Origin: Lachnospiraceae bacterium
GTDB taxonomy: Bacteria; Bacillota; Clostridia; Lachnospirales; Lachnospiraceae
Length of the DNA: 45,117 nucleotides
Assembly (NCBI GenBank): GCA_021770245.1
Contig: JAETRI010000023.1
Span: 1 to 45,117 of the forward strand
Direction of reading: 5' to 3'
A program made the position numbers and the translations under genes. Below the pieces are notes generated by a model that saw only the letters and a list, made by a program, of their open reading frames with translations, was not told where the DNA came from and did not search any database. Of this stretch, positions 15,979-24,440 are shown in pieces. Positions within the stretch are counted from its first letter, which is position 1, and every line of letters starts with the position of its first letter.

Positions 15979-16127
15979 ACTTTCCTCCTGTCTGCCGCTT
16001 TTGTCAGGCGGCTGTCTTCTTTCAGCAACACACCATACCGGAATCTTTTCCGCAAGTCGATACCAAAGATCTACAAAAATTCCTGTTTTTTCTCTGCGGA
16101 TCCCTTCTCCTCTTTTCCTTTACAGAC

Positions 16128-17162
16128 TTATGGGATCCCAGGAAGACGCCCCGTAGCGTAGTAATGGCTGCGCCAGAAATTTGAATTCAGGTCCCCGTAG
16201 CCAATGGGGTCCCCCGCGTGAAGCATCTTTCCATCCCCCACATACATCCCTACATGGCTCACCGGACCTGGGGATGCATAGGTCCCGGTGAAAAAGATCA
16301 GGTCGCCGGGCCTTGCCTCTTCACGGGGCACAATGGCGCACTGATTATAAATTCCTTCCGCTGTTGTCCTGGGCAGGTTGTAGACGCCGGAGTGTGTATA
16401 GATCCAGCAGATGTATCCGCTGCAGTCAAAGGAAGTTGCCGGGGAGGAACCGCCCCACACATAGGGGTAACCGATATACCTCGTGGCTTCCGCAAACAGC
16501 GCTCCGAAGCTGCCGTCCCCCATGGCTTCTCCCGCCTCAAAGCTGCCAGGTCCCACCCAGCCATAGACTGCCGTAGTGTAGACCCTCTGGGCGTTGGCCC
16601 GGTCTTCCATAGTCAGGGTCCTTCCCAGAAGGCTTTCCAGGTTGCTGCAGATCTCCTCCTGGTCTGTCAGGAAGATGGCCACGGTGTAGGTCTCTTCCGT
16701 GATGCTCCCGTCCTCCTCTTCCACCTCCCTGGTCCGTTCCTCATAGCGCAGGAAACACTCCAGGAAGGCTTTCTGCGCACGGCGGGATGGCTGCTCCTCA
16801 CCGAAATACAGAGCATAAAAATAAGCTTTGACCCGACTGGCATCAATCGGTCCGCCCTCCAGGTTTTCCACACCGGCAATCAGGCTGTCCAGGCTTTGAA
16901 AACTATTCCGGATGTCCTCGATATACTCCCGGTACTCTTCCGGCACCTCCGCAGACAGTATACCTCCATGAAAGGCCAGGTCCACTGCGGAGAAATTGTG
17001 GGTGCTGGTGCCGTCCAGCGCACTCAGGATCACAAAGATCATCAGGATAAACGGCAGGAACACGGCAGCGATCACAGAGGCAATCGCTGTCCTGGCCCGC
17101 TTGTCCGTGACCGCCACGGCGGCTGCTTTCACCGCCAGGGTAATGGCTGCGGATGCGGCCAT
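16128..17162 (-). CDS. Membrane-anchored NlpC/P60 peptidoglycan hydrolase
   Basis: A 344-residue cell-wall hydrolase that would open peptidoglycan for the conjugation channel (VirB1/CwlT-like role). A membrane anchor (TAIASVIAAVFLPFILMIFV, about 25-44) is followed by an extracellular region of ~170 residues and a C-terminal NlpC/P60 domain: SFDCSGY with catalytic Cys247, VSHVGMYVGDG with His303, and a further conserved MLHAG. The lytic-transglycosylase half seen in CwlT-type enzymes is not obvious; residues 60-205 may be a degenerate one. The ATG at 17162 lies about 9 nt after AAGGAG; two ATGs just upstream are too close to it. Confidence 0.85.
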   Translation of the reverse strand: MAASAAITLAVKAAAVAVTDKRARTAIASVIAAVFLPFILMIFVILSALDGTSTHNFSAVDLAFHGGILSAEVPEEYREYIEDIRNSFQSLDSLIAGVENLEGGPIDASRVKAYFYALYFGEEQPSRRAQKAFLECFLRYEERTREVEEEDGSITEETYTVAIFLTDQEEICSNLESLLGRTLTMEDRANAQRVYTTAVYGWVGPGSFEAGEAMGDGSFGALFAEATRYIGYPYVWGGSSPATSFDCSGYICWIYTHSGVYNLPRTTAEGIYNQCAIVPREEARPGDLIFFTGTYASPGPVSHVGMYVGDGKMLHAGDPIGYGDLNSNFWRSHYYATGRLPGIP

Positions 17163-17194
17163 CTCCATCATCTCCTTTCTGAATTATACTCTAT

Positions 17195-17215
17195 ATCGGT
17201 CTTTTTTCAACCGAT
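17195..17215. promoter_or_regulatory. Inverted repeat between divergent genes, candidate Xre operator
   Basis: ATCGGT (17195-17200) and ACCGAT (17210-17215) are separated by 9 bp in the gap between the divergent NlpC/P60 and Xre genes. It is a natural site for the Xre protein to control itself and the hydrolase-to-relaxase segment. Inference from position only. Confidence 0.4.
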
Positions 17216-17282
17216 TAAGGCGCTGTTTATTCGCTGAATTGTTGGTTAAACTACCTCTATAGCAAAGAATCGGGGTGGACAC

Positions 17283-17621
17283 ATGGAAGGGACAGACGCA
17301 AAAGTGATCGGCAGCCGCATCCTGGAATGCCGCAAAAAATTAGGATACAGCAGGGAGAAGCTGGCGGAAGCCGCGGATGTATCCAATTCCTTCCTGGCGG
17401 AAGTCGAACACGGCACCAAGAACTTTTCCGTTCCGGTACTGGCAAGGCTCTGTAAGGCCCTTGGCGTATCCGCTGACTATCTCCTGTTCGGCAGGGAAGA
17501 GACGCCGGACACTTCCGGCATCCTTCAGATGATCTCCGGCATTGAGCCACAGTACCTTCCCCATCTGGAAGAGCTGCTGGCCGCCTATATCAAATCCATA
17601 TCGCTTGCAGGATCCCGTTAG
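17283..17621 (+). CDS. Xre-family HTH transcriptional regulator
   Basis: A 112-residue repressor-like protein encoded against the transfer operon. The helix-turn-helix spans about residues 9-65: IGSRILECRKKLGYSREKLA, then EAADVSNSFLAEVEHGTKNF and LARLCKALGVSADYLLFG. The C-terminal 40 residues are helical. Its location inside the conjugation cluster, divergent from the NlpC/P60 gene with an inverted repeat in between and with its own terminator, suggests it regulates the downstream transfer genes. Ribosome site GGGGTGG is moderate. Confidence 0.85.
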   Translation: MEGTDAKVIGSRILECRKKLGYSREKLAEAADVSNSFLAEVEHGTKNFSVPVLARLCKALGVSADYLLFGREETPDTSGILQMISGIEPQYLPHLEELLAAYIKSISLAGSR

Positions 17622-17645
17622 CTGTGCCGGAAAGCACAGCTTTTT
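17620..17645 (+). terminator. Intrinsic terminator of the Xre gene
   Basis: AGCTGTGC (17620-17627) pairs with GCACAGCT (17634-17641) around a 6-nt loop, followed by T's. The stem overlaps the stop codon. Confidence 0.85.
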
Positions 17646-17761
17646 ATATCTGCGATACCTGATGCTTCCAGCATCCACCTGCCCTTTCCCTGTTGCCCTC
17701 TCCATCAGACACATATCTTTTGCCCGTGGTTTCCTGCATGTCTGTCCCCATACATACCTTC

Positions 17762-18274
17762 CTACATATTCATGCCGTCAAACATACTGTACTGCTGAGG
17801 CGGCTGCGACTCCCCGATCTGATTGCTCCTTTCCTGCTCTATCACTTCCCTTGTCCTCTCCAGAGCCTGTTCCAGCACACCTTCATCCATGCCGGCTGTC
17901 CGGTATCCCTCTGCGATCACATCATAATAATATCCGGACGGCATTGCGGCCTGTCTCCCGTCATTCATCACATATACCATGGCAGACACATTTTTTCCTT
18001 CCAGCTCCACCTCCAGGTTCTCCTTCCGGTAGAGGTGCGGCCACCCTTCATAGCGGTCCAGTGCTCTTTCATTCTGGGGGGAGATCTTCCACAAAAGCAC
18101 AGGTACGCTGGCATCTTCCCTTGGTTCTATGGTGGCCACTCCCCGGAACAGCAGCTCATATCCTCTGACCTCACTGGTCCCCACGACTGTTGCGCCGGGA
18201 CACCGCTTCTCCATCTGAGGGAGGTTTAAGTTGCTCCCATATGCGATATACAACTGTTCCTTTTCTTTCTTCAT
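17762..18274 (-). CDS. Gamma-glutamylcyclotransferase-like (AIG2/GGCT) protein
   Basis: A 170-residue protein of the GGCT/AIG2 fold, enzymes that cleave gamma-glutamyl bonds with release of 5-oxoproline. The YGSNLNL loop (12-18) that binds the substrate and the DRYEGWP segment with the catalytic Glu (E76) are both present. It lies 23 bp behind an amidoligase gene, and this pairing is known from comparative genomics of amidoligase operons: one enzyme makes an amide or isopeptide bond, the other can remove it. The C-terminus is an added, probably flexible tail with QYSMF and then DGMNM. The ATG at 18274 is 7-8 nt after GGAGG; an ATG 6 nt upstream is too close. Confidence 0.8.
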   Translation of the reverse strand: MKKEKEQLYIAYGSNLNLPQMEKRCPGATVVGTSEVRGYELLFRGVATIEPREDASVPVLLWKISPQNERALDRYEGWPHLYRKENLEVELEGKNVSAMVYVMNDGRQAAMPSGYYYDVIAEGYRTAGMDEGVLEQALERTREVIEQERSNQIGESQPPQQYSMFDGMNM

Positions 18275-18297
18275 TTCCATTCCTCCTGGTTCCTGCT

Positions 18298-19335
18298 TTA
18301 CATTGACATGGTAAAAGCCGGAGACTCTTCCCCGGCTTCCTGTTCTTCTGTATGCCCTTCTGAAGCGGCCTGCCTTTCTGCAGCCTCCGCCATTTCCTTT
18401 TCTTTTTTCTGCCGCATCCGTTCCTTCTGTGCCAGCGCCTGGGCCGGATCTCTCCAGGCGATGCAGCCGTCCAGATTCTCCAGCAGGTGCCCCCTGGCTG
18501 TCTTGAACTCATCCCCAATCAGCCCCAGGCGCAGGAGCCAGGTACGGAAGGTATATTTCTCATTTTCCGTCACGGTCTTCCTGCGGCTGGCACAGCTCTG
18601 GTTCAGTGCCTGCGCCCCTATCGCCAGACAGAGCTGGATATACGCCTTGATCTTCCCTGCATGGACAGTACCGTTGAACAGCCTAAACTCCACGGTCCCT
18701 TTCTGGAACACGCTGTGCAGGTTCAGACAGTGGTACCGGCTCCTGTCATAATGCTCCCCGCTACGGCTCCTCCCGTTATACCAGATGCGCTCCACCTCTT
18801 CCATGCTCTTTGGCTTCCGGCCGTTCAGGTCATCCAGAAATCGCTGTTCCACCGGCTGGCACCAGCGGTGCTGCCTGTCCACCGAAACCTGCAGGGCCTT
18901 GTAGATCAGGTCCTCCTTTGCCGCCATGATGTTGGTGATGTTCCTGAGTGTCCGGGCATCAAAGGGGGAGGCATCGATATGCACATGGATCCCGCAGCTT
19001 TTGTTTGCAAATGCACCCTCTCCCCGCAGCTTGCGGATCAGCTCCTGGATCGTCACGATATCCTCATACTTACAGATCGGACTCACCATCTCCGTCTTGT
19101 ACTCGGAAGAAGCCTCTACCCTGGTCTTTCCTTCCTTTCTCTGGGGATCGATACTGCTGTCACTCATGAACTTCCATTCCCGCTGCTGTCTGTCCTTTGC
19201 CGCATAAGTGTCATAATAAGTCCCCACATAGTAGGACATTGTCCCGAAGTGTGCAGCTGCCACCTCCGCCGCTCTTCTCCGGCTGATCCCGGTCAGCTCG
19301 ATCTCAATGCCAAACTTCTGGTCCTTCAGATCCAT
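18298..19335 (-). CDS. Amidoligase (COOH-NH2 ligase) family protein
   Basis: A 345-residue protein of the ATP-grasp-related/glutamine-synthetase-like amidoligase family. Signatures: FGIEIELTGISRRRA at 8-22 (metal/ATP Glu residues), a KSCGIHVHIDAS block near 110-121, and GTVEFRLFNGTVHAGKI near 213-229. Family knowledge: these enzymes form amide bonds on peptides or cell-wall components; in mobile elements they are proposed to modify host wall or proteins. The last 50 residues are acidic and repetitive (EEQEAGEESPAF), ending TMSM. GGAGGTGG lies before the ATG. It pairs with the GGCT-like gene immediately downstream. Confidence 0.85.
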   Translation of the reverse strand: MDLKDQKFGIEIELTGISRRRAAEVAAAHFGTMSYYVGTYYDTYAAKDRQQREWKFMSDSSIDPQRKEGKTRVEASSEYKTEMVSPICKYEDIVTIQELIRKLRGEGAFANKSCGIHVHIDASPFDARTLRNITNIMAAKEDLIYKALQVSVDRQHRWCQPVEQRFLDDLNGRKPKSMEEVERIWYNGRSRSGEHYDRSRYHCLNLHSVFQKGTVEFRLFNGTVHAGKIKAYIQLCLAIGAQALNQSCASRRKTVTENEKYTFRTWLLRLGLIGDEFKTARGHLLENLDGCIAWRDPAQALAQKERMRQKKEKEMAEAAERQAASEGHTEEQEAGEESPAFTMSM

Positions 19336-19356
19336 GCCTGTCCACCTCCTCTCCTG

Positions 19357-19449
19357 TCAGGATATCTGTTTGTAACAAAGCCTTTTATCCCTCAACCTGC
19401 AGAGCGGCTGCCCCTGAAATTTTTTCCGCATCCTGCTCCCGGACTCCAT
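19357..19449 (-). CDS. Possible 30-residue basic peptide coupled to VirB4
   Basis: An ATG overlaps the VirB4 stop codon (TGATG) and opens 30 codons: MESGSRMRKKFQGQPLCRLR and then DKRLCYKQIS. It is basic and has no internal problems, and the overlap suits translational re-initiation, but there is no independent ribosome site and no recognisable family. It may simply be leader sequence for the amidoligase gene. Confidence 0.35.
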   Translation of the reverse strand: MESGSRMRKKFQGQPLCRLRDKRLCYKQIS

Positions 19450-21278
19450 CAGCGCCCGCCTGCCTTTCCGAACAGCCTGGCCTTGTAATCCGGAGCCGTC
19501 ACCATCAGGTTATACCGTTCATTGCCGCACTTGTAGAGGCACACCCCTCTCTGGGGATAACGGATCAGGGAGAATTCGCTGGGTTCCAGCTGCAGGGTGT
19601 CGATATAGAACTTCTCATCAATGGCACCGGCATTGAACAGGAACTGGTGGGTGGGGATGGAGAACAGGGGCTTTGTGTATTCCCGGATCCCCTCGATATT
19701 GAAGTCCTCCAGGTTCTGGCTGGCGATGATGACTGCCGAGTTTTTCTTCCGCACCCGCTTCATAAAGTTCCGCACATACTCAACGGCAGTCAGGTTGGAG
19801 AGAAATAAATAAAACTCGTCCAGGCTGGCTGCCGTATCCCCGGTGGTCAGAAGCTCGTTGCTCATGTAGGACAGCACGTTAAACAGCAGGGCATTTTTCA
19901 GACTTTTGCTGGCCTGTAAAAGCCCCTTCACCCCGAAGGTGACAAAGGTGGAATCCGTGATGTTGGTATGCCCGTTGAAGAACTTGGACTCCGCCCCCTT
20001 ACACATAGAATGCAGCCCCAGAAGGATGCTCTGCAGAAGCTCCGCCGTATAAAGCTGCCGTTTCTTCGCATCAAAGGCTTTGTATTCCGCCTCGATAAAG
20101 TCATACATCTCCGAAAGGGTCGGATAATCCTCCGGCTCCAGCAGCTGGAAATCCGTCTGGTCACTTAAGCCCCGGCTCTGGTACAGCTTCTGCAGCATGA
20201 TCTCGATCACATCGATCTCCCGGTCCGTGAAGTCCTTGTAGCTGCGGAAGAAGTCTTTTAAAAAGCTGATGTGCTGGCTCAGACGGCTGCTGATCCGGAA
20301 GGTCTCCGGGGCATCCGGATCCTCCGGCCCGTCTCCCTCATCCCATACCTTCGGCTCCAGGGGATTGATGATATAGCGCCCTCCCATCAGATCGATGAAG
20401 CACCCCTGCAGATTATTGGTCAGATCCTCGTACTCCATCTCCGGGTCCAGGCAGATGACGTTCATGCCGGATTCCCGCAGGTTGCACAGGATCAGCTTCA
20501 GCAGATAGGATTTGCCCTGCCCGGAGTTTCCCAGGATCAGGATGGAGCCGTTGGTCTTGTCCTCCGCCCTCTGGTTGAAATCCACCAGGACATTGCTGCC
20601 GAACTTGTCCCGGCCCACATAGAATCCGTGAGGATCTGTCTTGCCGCTGTAATTAAAAGGATAGAGATTGGCAACACTGCTGGCCGGCAGCACCCGCTCG
20701 AACTGATCCCGGAACACATTCCTCCCGCTGGGCATCACGGACTGGAAGCCCTGTTGCTGTCTGAGCATCAGCCGGTCCACGTTCAGCTTGGAGCGGATCA
20801 GCTCTGTCAGCACTTCTGTCTGTAACAGCTTCAGACGGTCATAATCGCTGGCCGACAGCTCAATGTATACTGCCGTGTGCAGCAGCGGCTCGCGGTTTCG
20901 GTGGGTCTGGGCTATGATGGTGGCCACATCCTGCAGGTTGCTCTCCGCCATCACAGTCTGCTGCAGGTCATTGGTATTGGCCCGTTCCATCCGGTTCTTG
21001 CTGGCGGCGTTGCTGATGATCTTCCGCTCCTCGGCGGCATTCACATGACGGGTATAGATGCGGAGCGTCACCCCGTCCTTCTCCCCCAGTCTCTTTAAGA
21101 TGGCCTGTTCCTCCGTGGAAGTAGGATACTCCCGGAGCGCCCAGACACACCGAAAGGTATTGCCGCAGATGAAGTGGTCCGTGTTGAACTTGATCACCGA
21201 AGGGGCGATCATATCCAGGAACTCCTGCACACGCACATCTCCCGGATGTTCGGACTGGTCTGTATTTGTATTCCTCAA
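19449..21278 (-). CDS. VirB4-type conjugation ATPase
   Basis: A 609-residue AAA+ ATPase that powers pilus or channel assembly in the type IV secretion system. It has the VirB4/TrbE N-terminal domain (for example FICGNTFRCVWALREYPTST near 35-55), Walker A GNSGQGKS at 250-257, a Walker B-like ICLDPEMEYEDL segment, and a C-terminal ASQNLEDF motif typical of VirB4. I place the start at a TTG (21278) because GGAGG lies 5 nt before it; the ATG at 21359 has no ribosome site and would lie in a spacer with a terminator-like hairpin. PrgI, TrbL and coupling protein in the same operon support the role. Confidence 0.92.
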   Translation of the reverse strand: MRNTNTDQSEHPGDVRVQEFLDMIAPSVIKFNTDHFICGNTFRCVWALREYPTSTEEQAILKRLGEKDGVTLRIYTRHVNAAEERKIISNAASKNRMERANTNDLQQTVMAESNLQDVATIIAQTHRNREPLLHTAVYIELSASDYDRLKLLQTEVLTELIRSKLNVDRLMLRQQQGFQSVMPSGRNVFRDQFERVLPASSVANLYPFNYSGKTDPHGFYVGRDKFGSNVLVDFNQRAEDKTNGSILILGNSGQGKSYLLKLILCNLRESGMNVICLDPEMEYEDLTNNLQGCFIDLMGGRYIINPLEPKVWDEGDGPEDPDAPETFRISSRLSQHISFLKDFFRSYKDFTDREIDVIEIMLQKLYQSRGLSDQTDFQLLEPEDYPTLSEMYDFIEAEYKAFDAKKRQLYTAELLQSILLGLHSMCKGAESKFFNGHTNITDSTFVTFGVKGLLQASKSLKNALLFNVLSYMSNELLTTGDTAASLDEFYLFLSNLTAVEYVRNFMKRVRKKNSAVIIASQNLEDFNIEGIREYTKPLFSIPTHQFLFNAGAIDEKFYIDTLQLEPSEFSLIRYPQRGVCLYKCGNERYNLMVTAPDYKARLFGKAGGR

Positions 21279-21310
21279 CTTTCTTCCTCCTGTCCTGATT
21301 TTTTTGCATG

Positions 21311-21341
21311 AAAAAACACCGGACACATCCCTGCATCCGGC
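21311..21341 (-). terminator. Weak terminator-like hairpin between fic and virB4
   Basis: On the minus strand CCGGA (21340-21336) and TCCGG (21323-21319) form a 5-bp GC-rich stem with a 12-nt loop, followed by TG and six T's (21316-21311). It could partly insulate virB4 from the Fic gene upstream. Confidence 0.4.
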
Positions 21342-21379
21342 GCTATGCCGTCTCATCATTCTTTCTTCTGTTTATAGCC

Positions 21380-22168
21380 TTACTGTAATGTGGGGGACTG
21401 TCCCATCCCTTTCTGCTCCTGCCCCTCCCTGGGGAACGGGATCTGGAACAGCCGCAGGATCTCTTTCTGGGACTCAAATTCCCTTTCCGCAATAAATTCC
21501 ATAAAATCCCTGTCATCCCTGTGCGCCCGCTCCAGCAGGGACACATAATCCCCCTGCAGGATGGGCGGCACGACTACAGGCAGGTATCCGTCCTGGATCA
21601 GCGCCAGGTTCATCAAAAGCCTCGCCACCCTGCCATTCCCGTCCTTGAAGGGGTGGATGAACACAAACCTCTTGTGGAGCTGGGCGGCAAATCCAACAGG
21701 ATGGTATCCCTCCCTCTCCTTCTGTACCCAGGCAAACAGGCTGTCCATCTCCCTTTGTATCTTCTCCGGAACGGCCACGGGATACTGCGACCCTGTTATA
21801 AGCACACGGACATCCCGGTAGCGCCCGGCATACCCCGGCTCAATATTCTGGTAGAACAGCCCATGCATCTTCAGCACGGTCTGCTCGTCAATGCGTCTGT
21901 CCCGGAACACAGAAAACATAAAATCATAGGCTCTGGCATGATCCACCGCCTCGAACACATCCCGGAGCGGTTTCCCGCCCACCGTCAGGCCGTCCTCCAG
22001 GAGCACTTTCGTCTCGCTCTCCGTCAGGGAGTTCCCCTCCAGTGCATTGGACGTCCATGTCAGCACGATCCGGTAATACTCCTGTATCTGCCCCAGCATT
22101 TCGCCCTCCATCAGACGCAGCGCATGGATCTCTTTCTGGAAAAGGTCTATTTTTCTCAGTATCTCCAT
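21380..22168 (-). CDS. Fic-domain AMP-transferase
   Basis: A 262-residue Fic protein, predicted to transfer AMP (or a related nucleotide group) to a target protein. The catalytic motif HPFKDGNGRVAR (172-183) is fully canonical. An N-terminal inhibitory helix motif TSNALEGN (39-46) matches the S/T-x-x-x-E-G/N rule, so it should be a self-inhibited class II Fic. A Fic_N-like region precedes the domain. It sits inside the T4SS gene block, between the VirB4-associated 196-residue protein and VirB4, which is unusual for Fic genes. It may be cargo of the element: a regulator, an effector or an addiction-type toxin. Ribosome site is modest. Confidence 0.9.
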   Translation of the reverse strand: MEILRKIDLFQKEIHALRLMEGEMLGQIQEYYRIVLTWTSNALEGNSLTESETKVLLEDGLTVGGKPLRDVFEAVDHARAYDFMFSVFRDRRIDEQTVLKMHGLFYQNIEPGYAGRYRDVRVLITGSQYPVAVPEKIQREMDSLFAWVQKEREGYHPVGFAAQLHKRFVFIHPFKDGNGRVARLLMNLALIQDGYLPVVVPPILQGDYVSLLERAHRDDRDFMEFIAEREFESQKEILRLFQIPFPREGQEQKGMGQSPTLQ

Positions 22169-22245
22169 CCTGTCACCATCCTTCCAGCCCCATTAACATC
22201 ATACCACAAAATGCCCTGAAGGGACAGGTAAAAAACAGTCCCCGC

Positions 22246-22836
22246 CTAATCATCCGGGATGATCCACCGTTCCCCGTCAAAGTCCTCGAACTTCTCGCTG
22301 GTCACATTCTGCTCATAGTACACGGCCAGGATCCGCTTGATGTCCTCGCTCCCCGCCCGGCTGGCGGAAAATCCCTGCTCCTTTAAGGATTTTTCAATGC
22401 GATCCAGGTAGGAAAACACTTCAGTTCCCTTCTCATTGTGAAGCCGGATGATGATCAGAAATTCCCTGGCCGTTGCCATCTGCACCTGGATCCGGTCCAG
22501 GAAGTTCTGGTCACGCTCCAGAAGCTTCCGGATCACAGGGTTTTTCTCCTCCTCTGCCCGCTTCCGTAAGAAGCTCTTGTTCTCCTCAAAATTCTCCCGG
22601 CTGTTCAAGCACAGCATCTCGATCTCCGCCACGCCTTTTAATACATTCATCAGGGCGTATACCCTGGCTCCCACACTGGAATCGGACAGCACCGACAGGT
22701 TGGTGGGCCGGATCATGAAATACACCAGTTCGTCCCCGTCATAGGTCTCCAGGCTGTAGTCGCTGACTGCCTTCGTGTTGATGAGCTGGCGGGTGGAAAG
22801 CTTCTGCTCTCTGGCCTTTTTCTCTTTTCTGCTCAT
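22246..22836 (-). CDS. VirB4-associated conjugal transfer protein
   Basis: A 196-residue soluble protein starting with a basic stretch (MSRKEKKAREQKLSTRQLIN) followed by a globular part (VYFMIRPTNLSVLSDSSVGA, EFLIIIRLHNEKG, EDIKRILAVYYEQN) that resembles the N-terminal, non-ATPase domain of VirB4/TrbE. Proteins like this precede virB4 in Clostridia ICEs and probably form a VirB4-VirB3 subassembly. The ATG at 22836 overlaps the PrgI stop (ATGA) and has GGAGG 8 nt upstream. Its normal neighbour virB4 is displaced by the fic gene. Confidence 0.75.
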   Translation of the reverse strand: MSRKEKKAREQKLSTRQLINTKAVSDYSLETYDGDELVYFMIRPTNLSVLSDSSVGARVYALMNVLKGVAEIEMLCLNSRENFEENKSFLRKRAEEEKNPVIRKLLERDQNFLDRIQVQMATAREFLIIIRLHNEKGTEVFSYLDRIEKSLKEQGFSASRAGSEDIKRILAVYYEQNVTSEKFEDFDGERWIIPDD

Positions 22837-23093
22837 TGGTGAAACCTCCATTCAAAAAATTGCTGCCGGAAAAAGAACGCGCCGGCATAGCAGAGGAAAT
22901 CCAGGATGCTGGTATCCTCAAAGCGGATCGTCAGAAACGTATACACAGCAGTCAGGATTGCCGGAATGACGATCCCCGTCTGGGTAATGGCAAGGACAGA
23001 AAGAAGGACACCCACGCCTACGATGGTGAGATCCTTAAGCTGCCACAGCCACATGGTCGCCTTCGCCTTCAAGTGGTCTGGATAAATATACAT
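22833..23093 (-). CDS. PrgI/VirB3-like inner-membrane T4SS protein
   Basis: An 86-residue membrane protein of the PrgI family. A short N-terminus (MYIYPDHLKAKATMWLWQLK) leads into two adjacent membrane helices (LTIVGVGVLLSVLAITQTGI and VIPAILTAVYTFLTIRF) and a short C-terminal amphipathic segment. PrgI proteins are the Gram-positive counterpart of VirB3 and contact VirB4. Its stop overlaps the next start by 4 bp. Good ribosome site AAAGGAG. Confidence 0.85.
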   Translation of the reverse strand: MYIYPDHLKAKATMWLWQLKDLTIVGVGVLLSVLAITQTGIVIPAILTAVYTFLTIRFEDTSILDFLCYAGAFFFRQQFFEWRFHQ

Positions 23094-23109
23094 CGCTCAC
23101 TCTCCTTTC

Positions 23110-23490
23110 TTAACATAACGTCATCGCCTCCATCCCCGCAGACTCCTCTTTCTGTGTCTGGAGGGAACAGATATCCGAAGAAGGTACTTTCCGTATGGGG
23201 ATACCCAGCCTTTTGGCCTCTGCCTCTTCCGCCTTCATCCCGGCAGACATCCGTTCCCCGCACAGCCAGATCTCATCGCAGGCAGCAAGCACTCTCCGTC
23301 CCATCTTAAGCCCTGCTTCCCGTTCCTTCGGCACACAGTCATCCAGAAACTGTGGATACATCAGATGGACCGCCACCGGCGTACATCCCTGTGCTGCCGC
23401 ATACCGACAGGCTGCCTTCGCAAATGCCACATTTCTTTCTATATCCCCGGCATAAGGGGAGGCGATATAAACCAGTCTGCTCTCCATCAT
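23110..23490 (-). CDS. DUF7768/DUF4406-like (nucleoside 2-deoxyribosyltransferase fold) protein
   Basis: A 126-residue protein: YIASPYAGD near 8-16, NVAFAKAACRYAAAQGCTPV, then HLMYPQFLDD, CDEIWLCGERMSAGMKAEEA and AKRLGIPI. This is the pattern of small proteins with the nucleoside 2-deoxyribosyltransferase-like fold (S-P-Y, D-E-I-W, S-x-G-M-x-x-E). They are found on phages and ICEs, possibly acting on nucleotides; substrate unknown. The start is the ATG at 23490, overlapping the TrbL stop (ATGA); the frame is open much further upstream but that part is only antisense to coding logic of TrbL. Ends EAMTLC. Confidence 0.75.
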   Translation of the reverse strand: MMESRLVYIASPYAGDIERNVAFAKAACRYAAAQGCTPVAVHLMYPQFLDDCVPKEREAGLKMGRRVLAACDEIWLCGERMSAGMKAEEAEAKRLGIPIRKVPSSDICSLQTQKEESAGMEAMTLC

Positions 23491-24389
23491 CTTGCCACCG
23501 TCTTTATGATAGTCCTGGTCATGTTGATGGCGCTCTGGGCCGCATAGACCGTACTCATGATATTGGTCCTGGTGTTGGTATCCAGCCCGAACTGCCCGGC
23601 GATCCTGGGTACCTCCCCGGCTGAGAGCATCAGACCAAGTCCCAGAAGCGCATGGTCCTTTAACACCATAAGGCCGGCGATCAGGATCGTTGCCTGCAGA
23701 AAAGCCGTCAGGCACAGCCCGATGACCTGCTTGCACCAGCTGGTGAAGCCGTCCAGGTATCCCCTTGGGATGCTGAACATGTAAAGGCTCCCCACTGCGA
23801 TCTGGATCACCAGGATCCCGCCGCGCTTTAAGTTGGCAAAGAACACTTTGATCGTAGCGTATCCCATCATGACCAGGATAAAGATCATCAGGATGGGGCT
23901 GGTGATCTCTGTCAGGCCGCCGAACGCGCTGCCGTTTACCATGGCTTCCTCCAGACTCGTATCCCGCAGGGTGCTGATGATGTTGTTCGCCACCGTCCCG
24001 ATATCGGTCCCAAGTCCTGTGATCCCTGACGTGAAGCTGGCCTGCAGGGATACACACAGCTGATAGAGCCGCACCGGCACCACGGAGAACAGCCCCACTG
24101 CCAGAAACCCTTTTACGGCATTCAGGGCCGTATCCTTCACGCTGCCCCTGCCGGACTGGTATTCGATGCCGCACTCAAACACAGCGACCACCAGCCCAAC
24201 CCCGTACAGCGCCCATCCAAACTGGAAGAAGAACTGCACGATGGACTGCACCCAGGTCATCTCAAACAGCTCCGCCCCCATATTTCCCATGGCGGAAAAA
24301 AAGTTCCCAAGGAACCCAATGATCTGCCCGTAGATCCAGTCCACGATCTGTCCCAGGACCGTATCCGCCACAAAATCCCATATAAACAT
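23487..24389 (-). CDS. TrbL/VirB6-type polytopic conjugation protein
   Basis: A 300-residue membrane protein. After an amphipathic start (FIWDFVADTVLGQIVDWIYG) there are about six hydrophobic helices (for instance WALYGVGLVVAVFECGIEY, GFLAVGLFSVVPVRLYQL, PILMIFILVMMGYATIKVFF, AFLQATILIAGLMVL). This is the TrbL/VirB6 plan of T4SS inner-membrane channel proteins. The C-terminal QSAINMTRTIIKTVAR is also typical of the Firmicute version. It precedes PrgI and VirB4 in the operon, with only the small DUF7768-like gene inserted. Confidence 0.85.
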   Translation of the reverse strand: MFIWDFVADTVLGQIVDWIYGQIIGFLGNFFSAMGNMGAELFEMTWVQSIVQFFFQFGWALYGVGLVVAVFECGIEYQSGRGSVKDTALNAVKGFLAVGLFSVVPVRLYQLCVSLQASFTSGITGLGTDIGTVANNIISTLRDTSLEEAMVNGSAFGGLTEITSPILMIFILVMMGYATIKVFFANLKRGGILVIQIAVGSLYMFSIPRGYLDGFTSWCKQVIGLCLTAFLQATILIAGLMVLKDHALLGLGLMLSAGEVPRIAGQFGLDTNTRTNIMSTVYAAQSAINMTRTIIKTVAR

Positions 24390-24440
24390 AGGTCTTCCTG
24401 CTCCTCCTTTCTTTTACCGGAGACCAAAACACAGGAGCTG

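Noticed and set aside
16218-17237. 339-codon open frame on the plus strand
   Set aside because: Antisense shadow of the NlpC/P60 gene.
23490-24174. Upstream extension of the DUF7768-like gene to 24174
   Set aside because: The extension runs in another frame over TrbL, is Arg/Gly/Pro-rich without pattern, and the conserved protein starts exactly at the ATG overlapping the TrbL stop.
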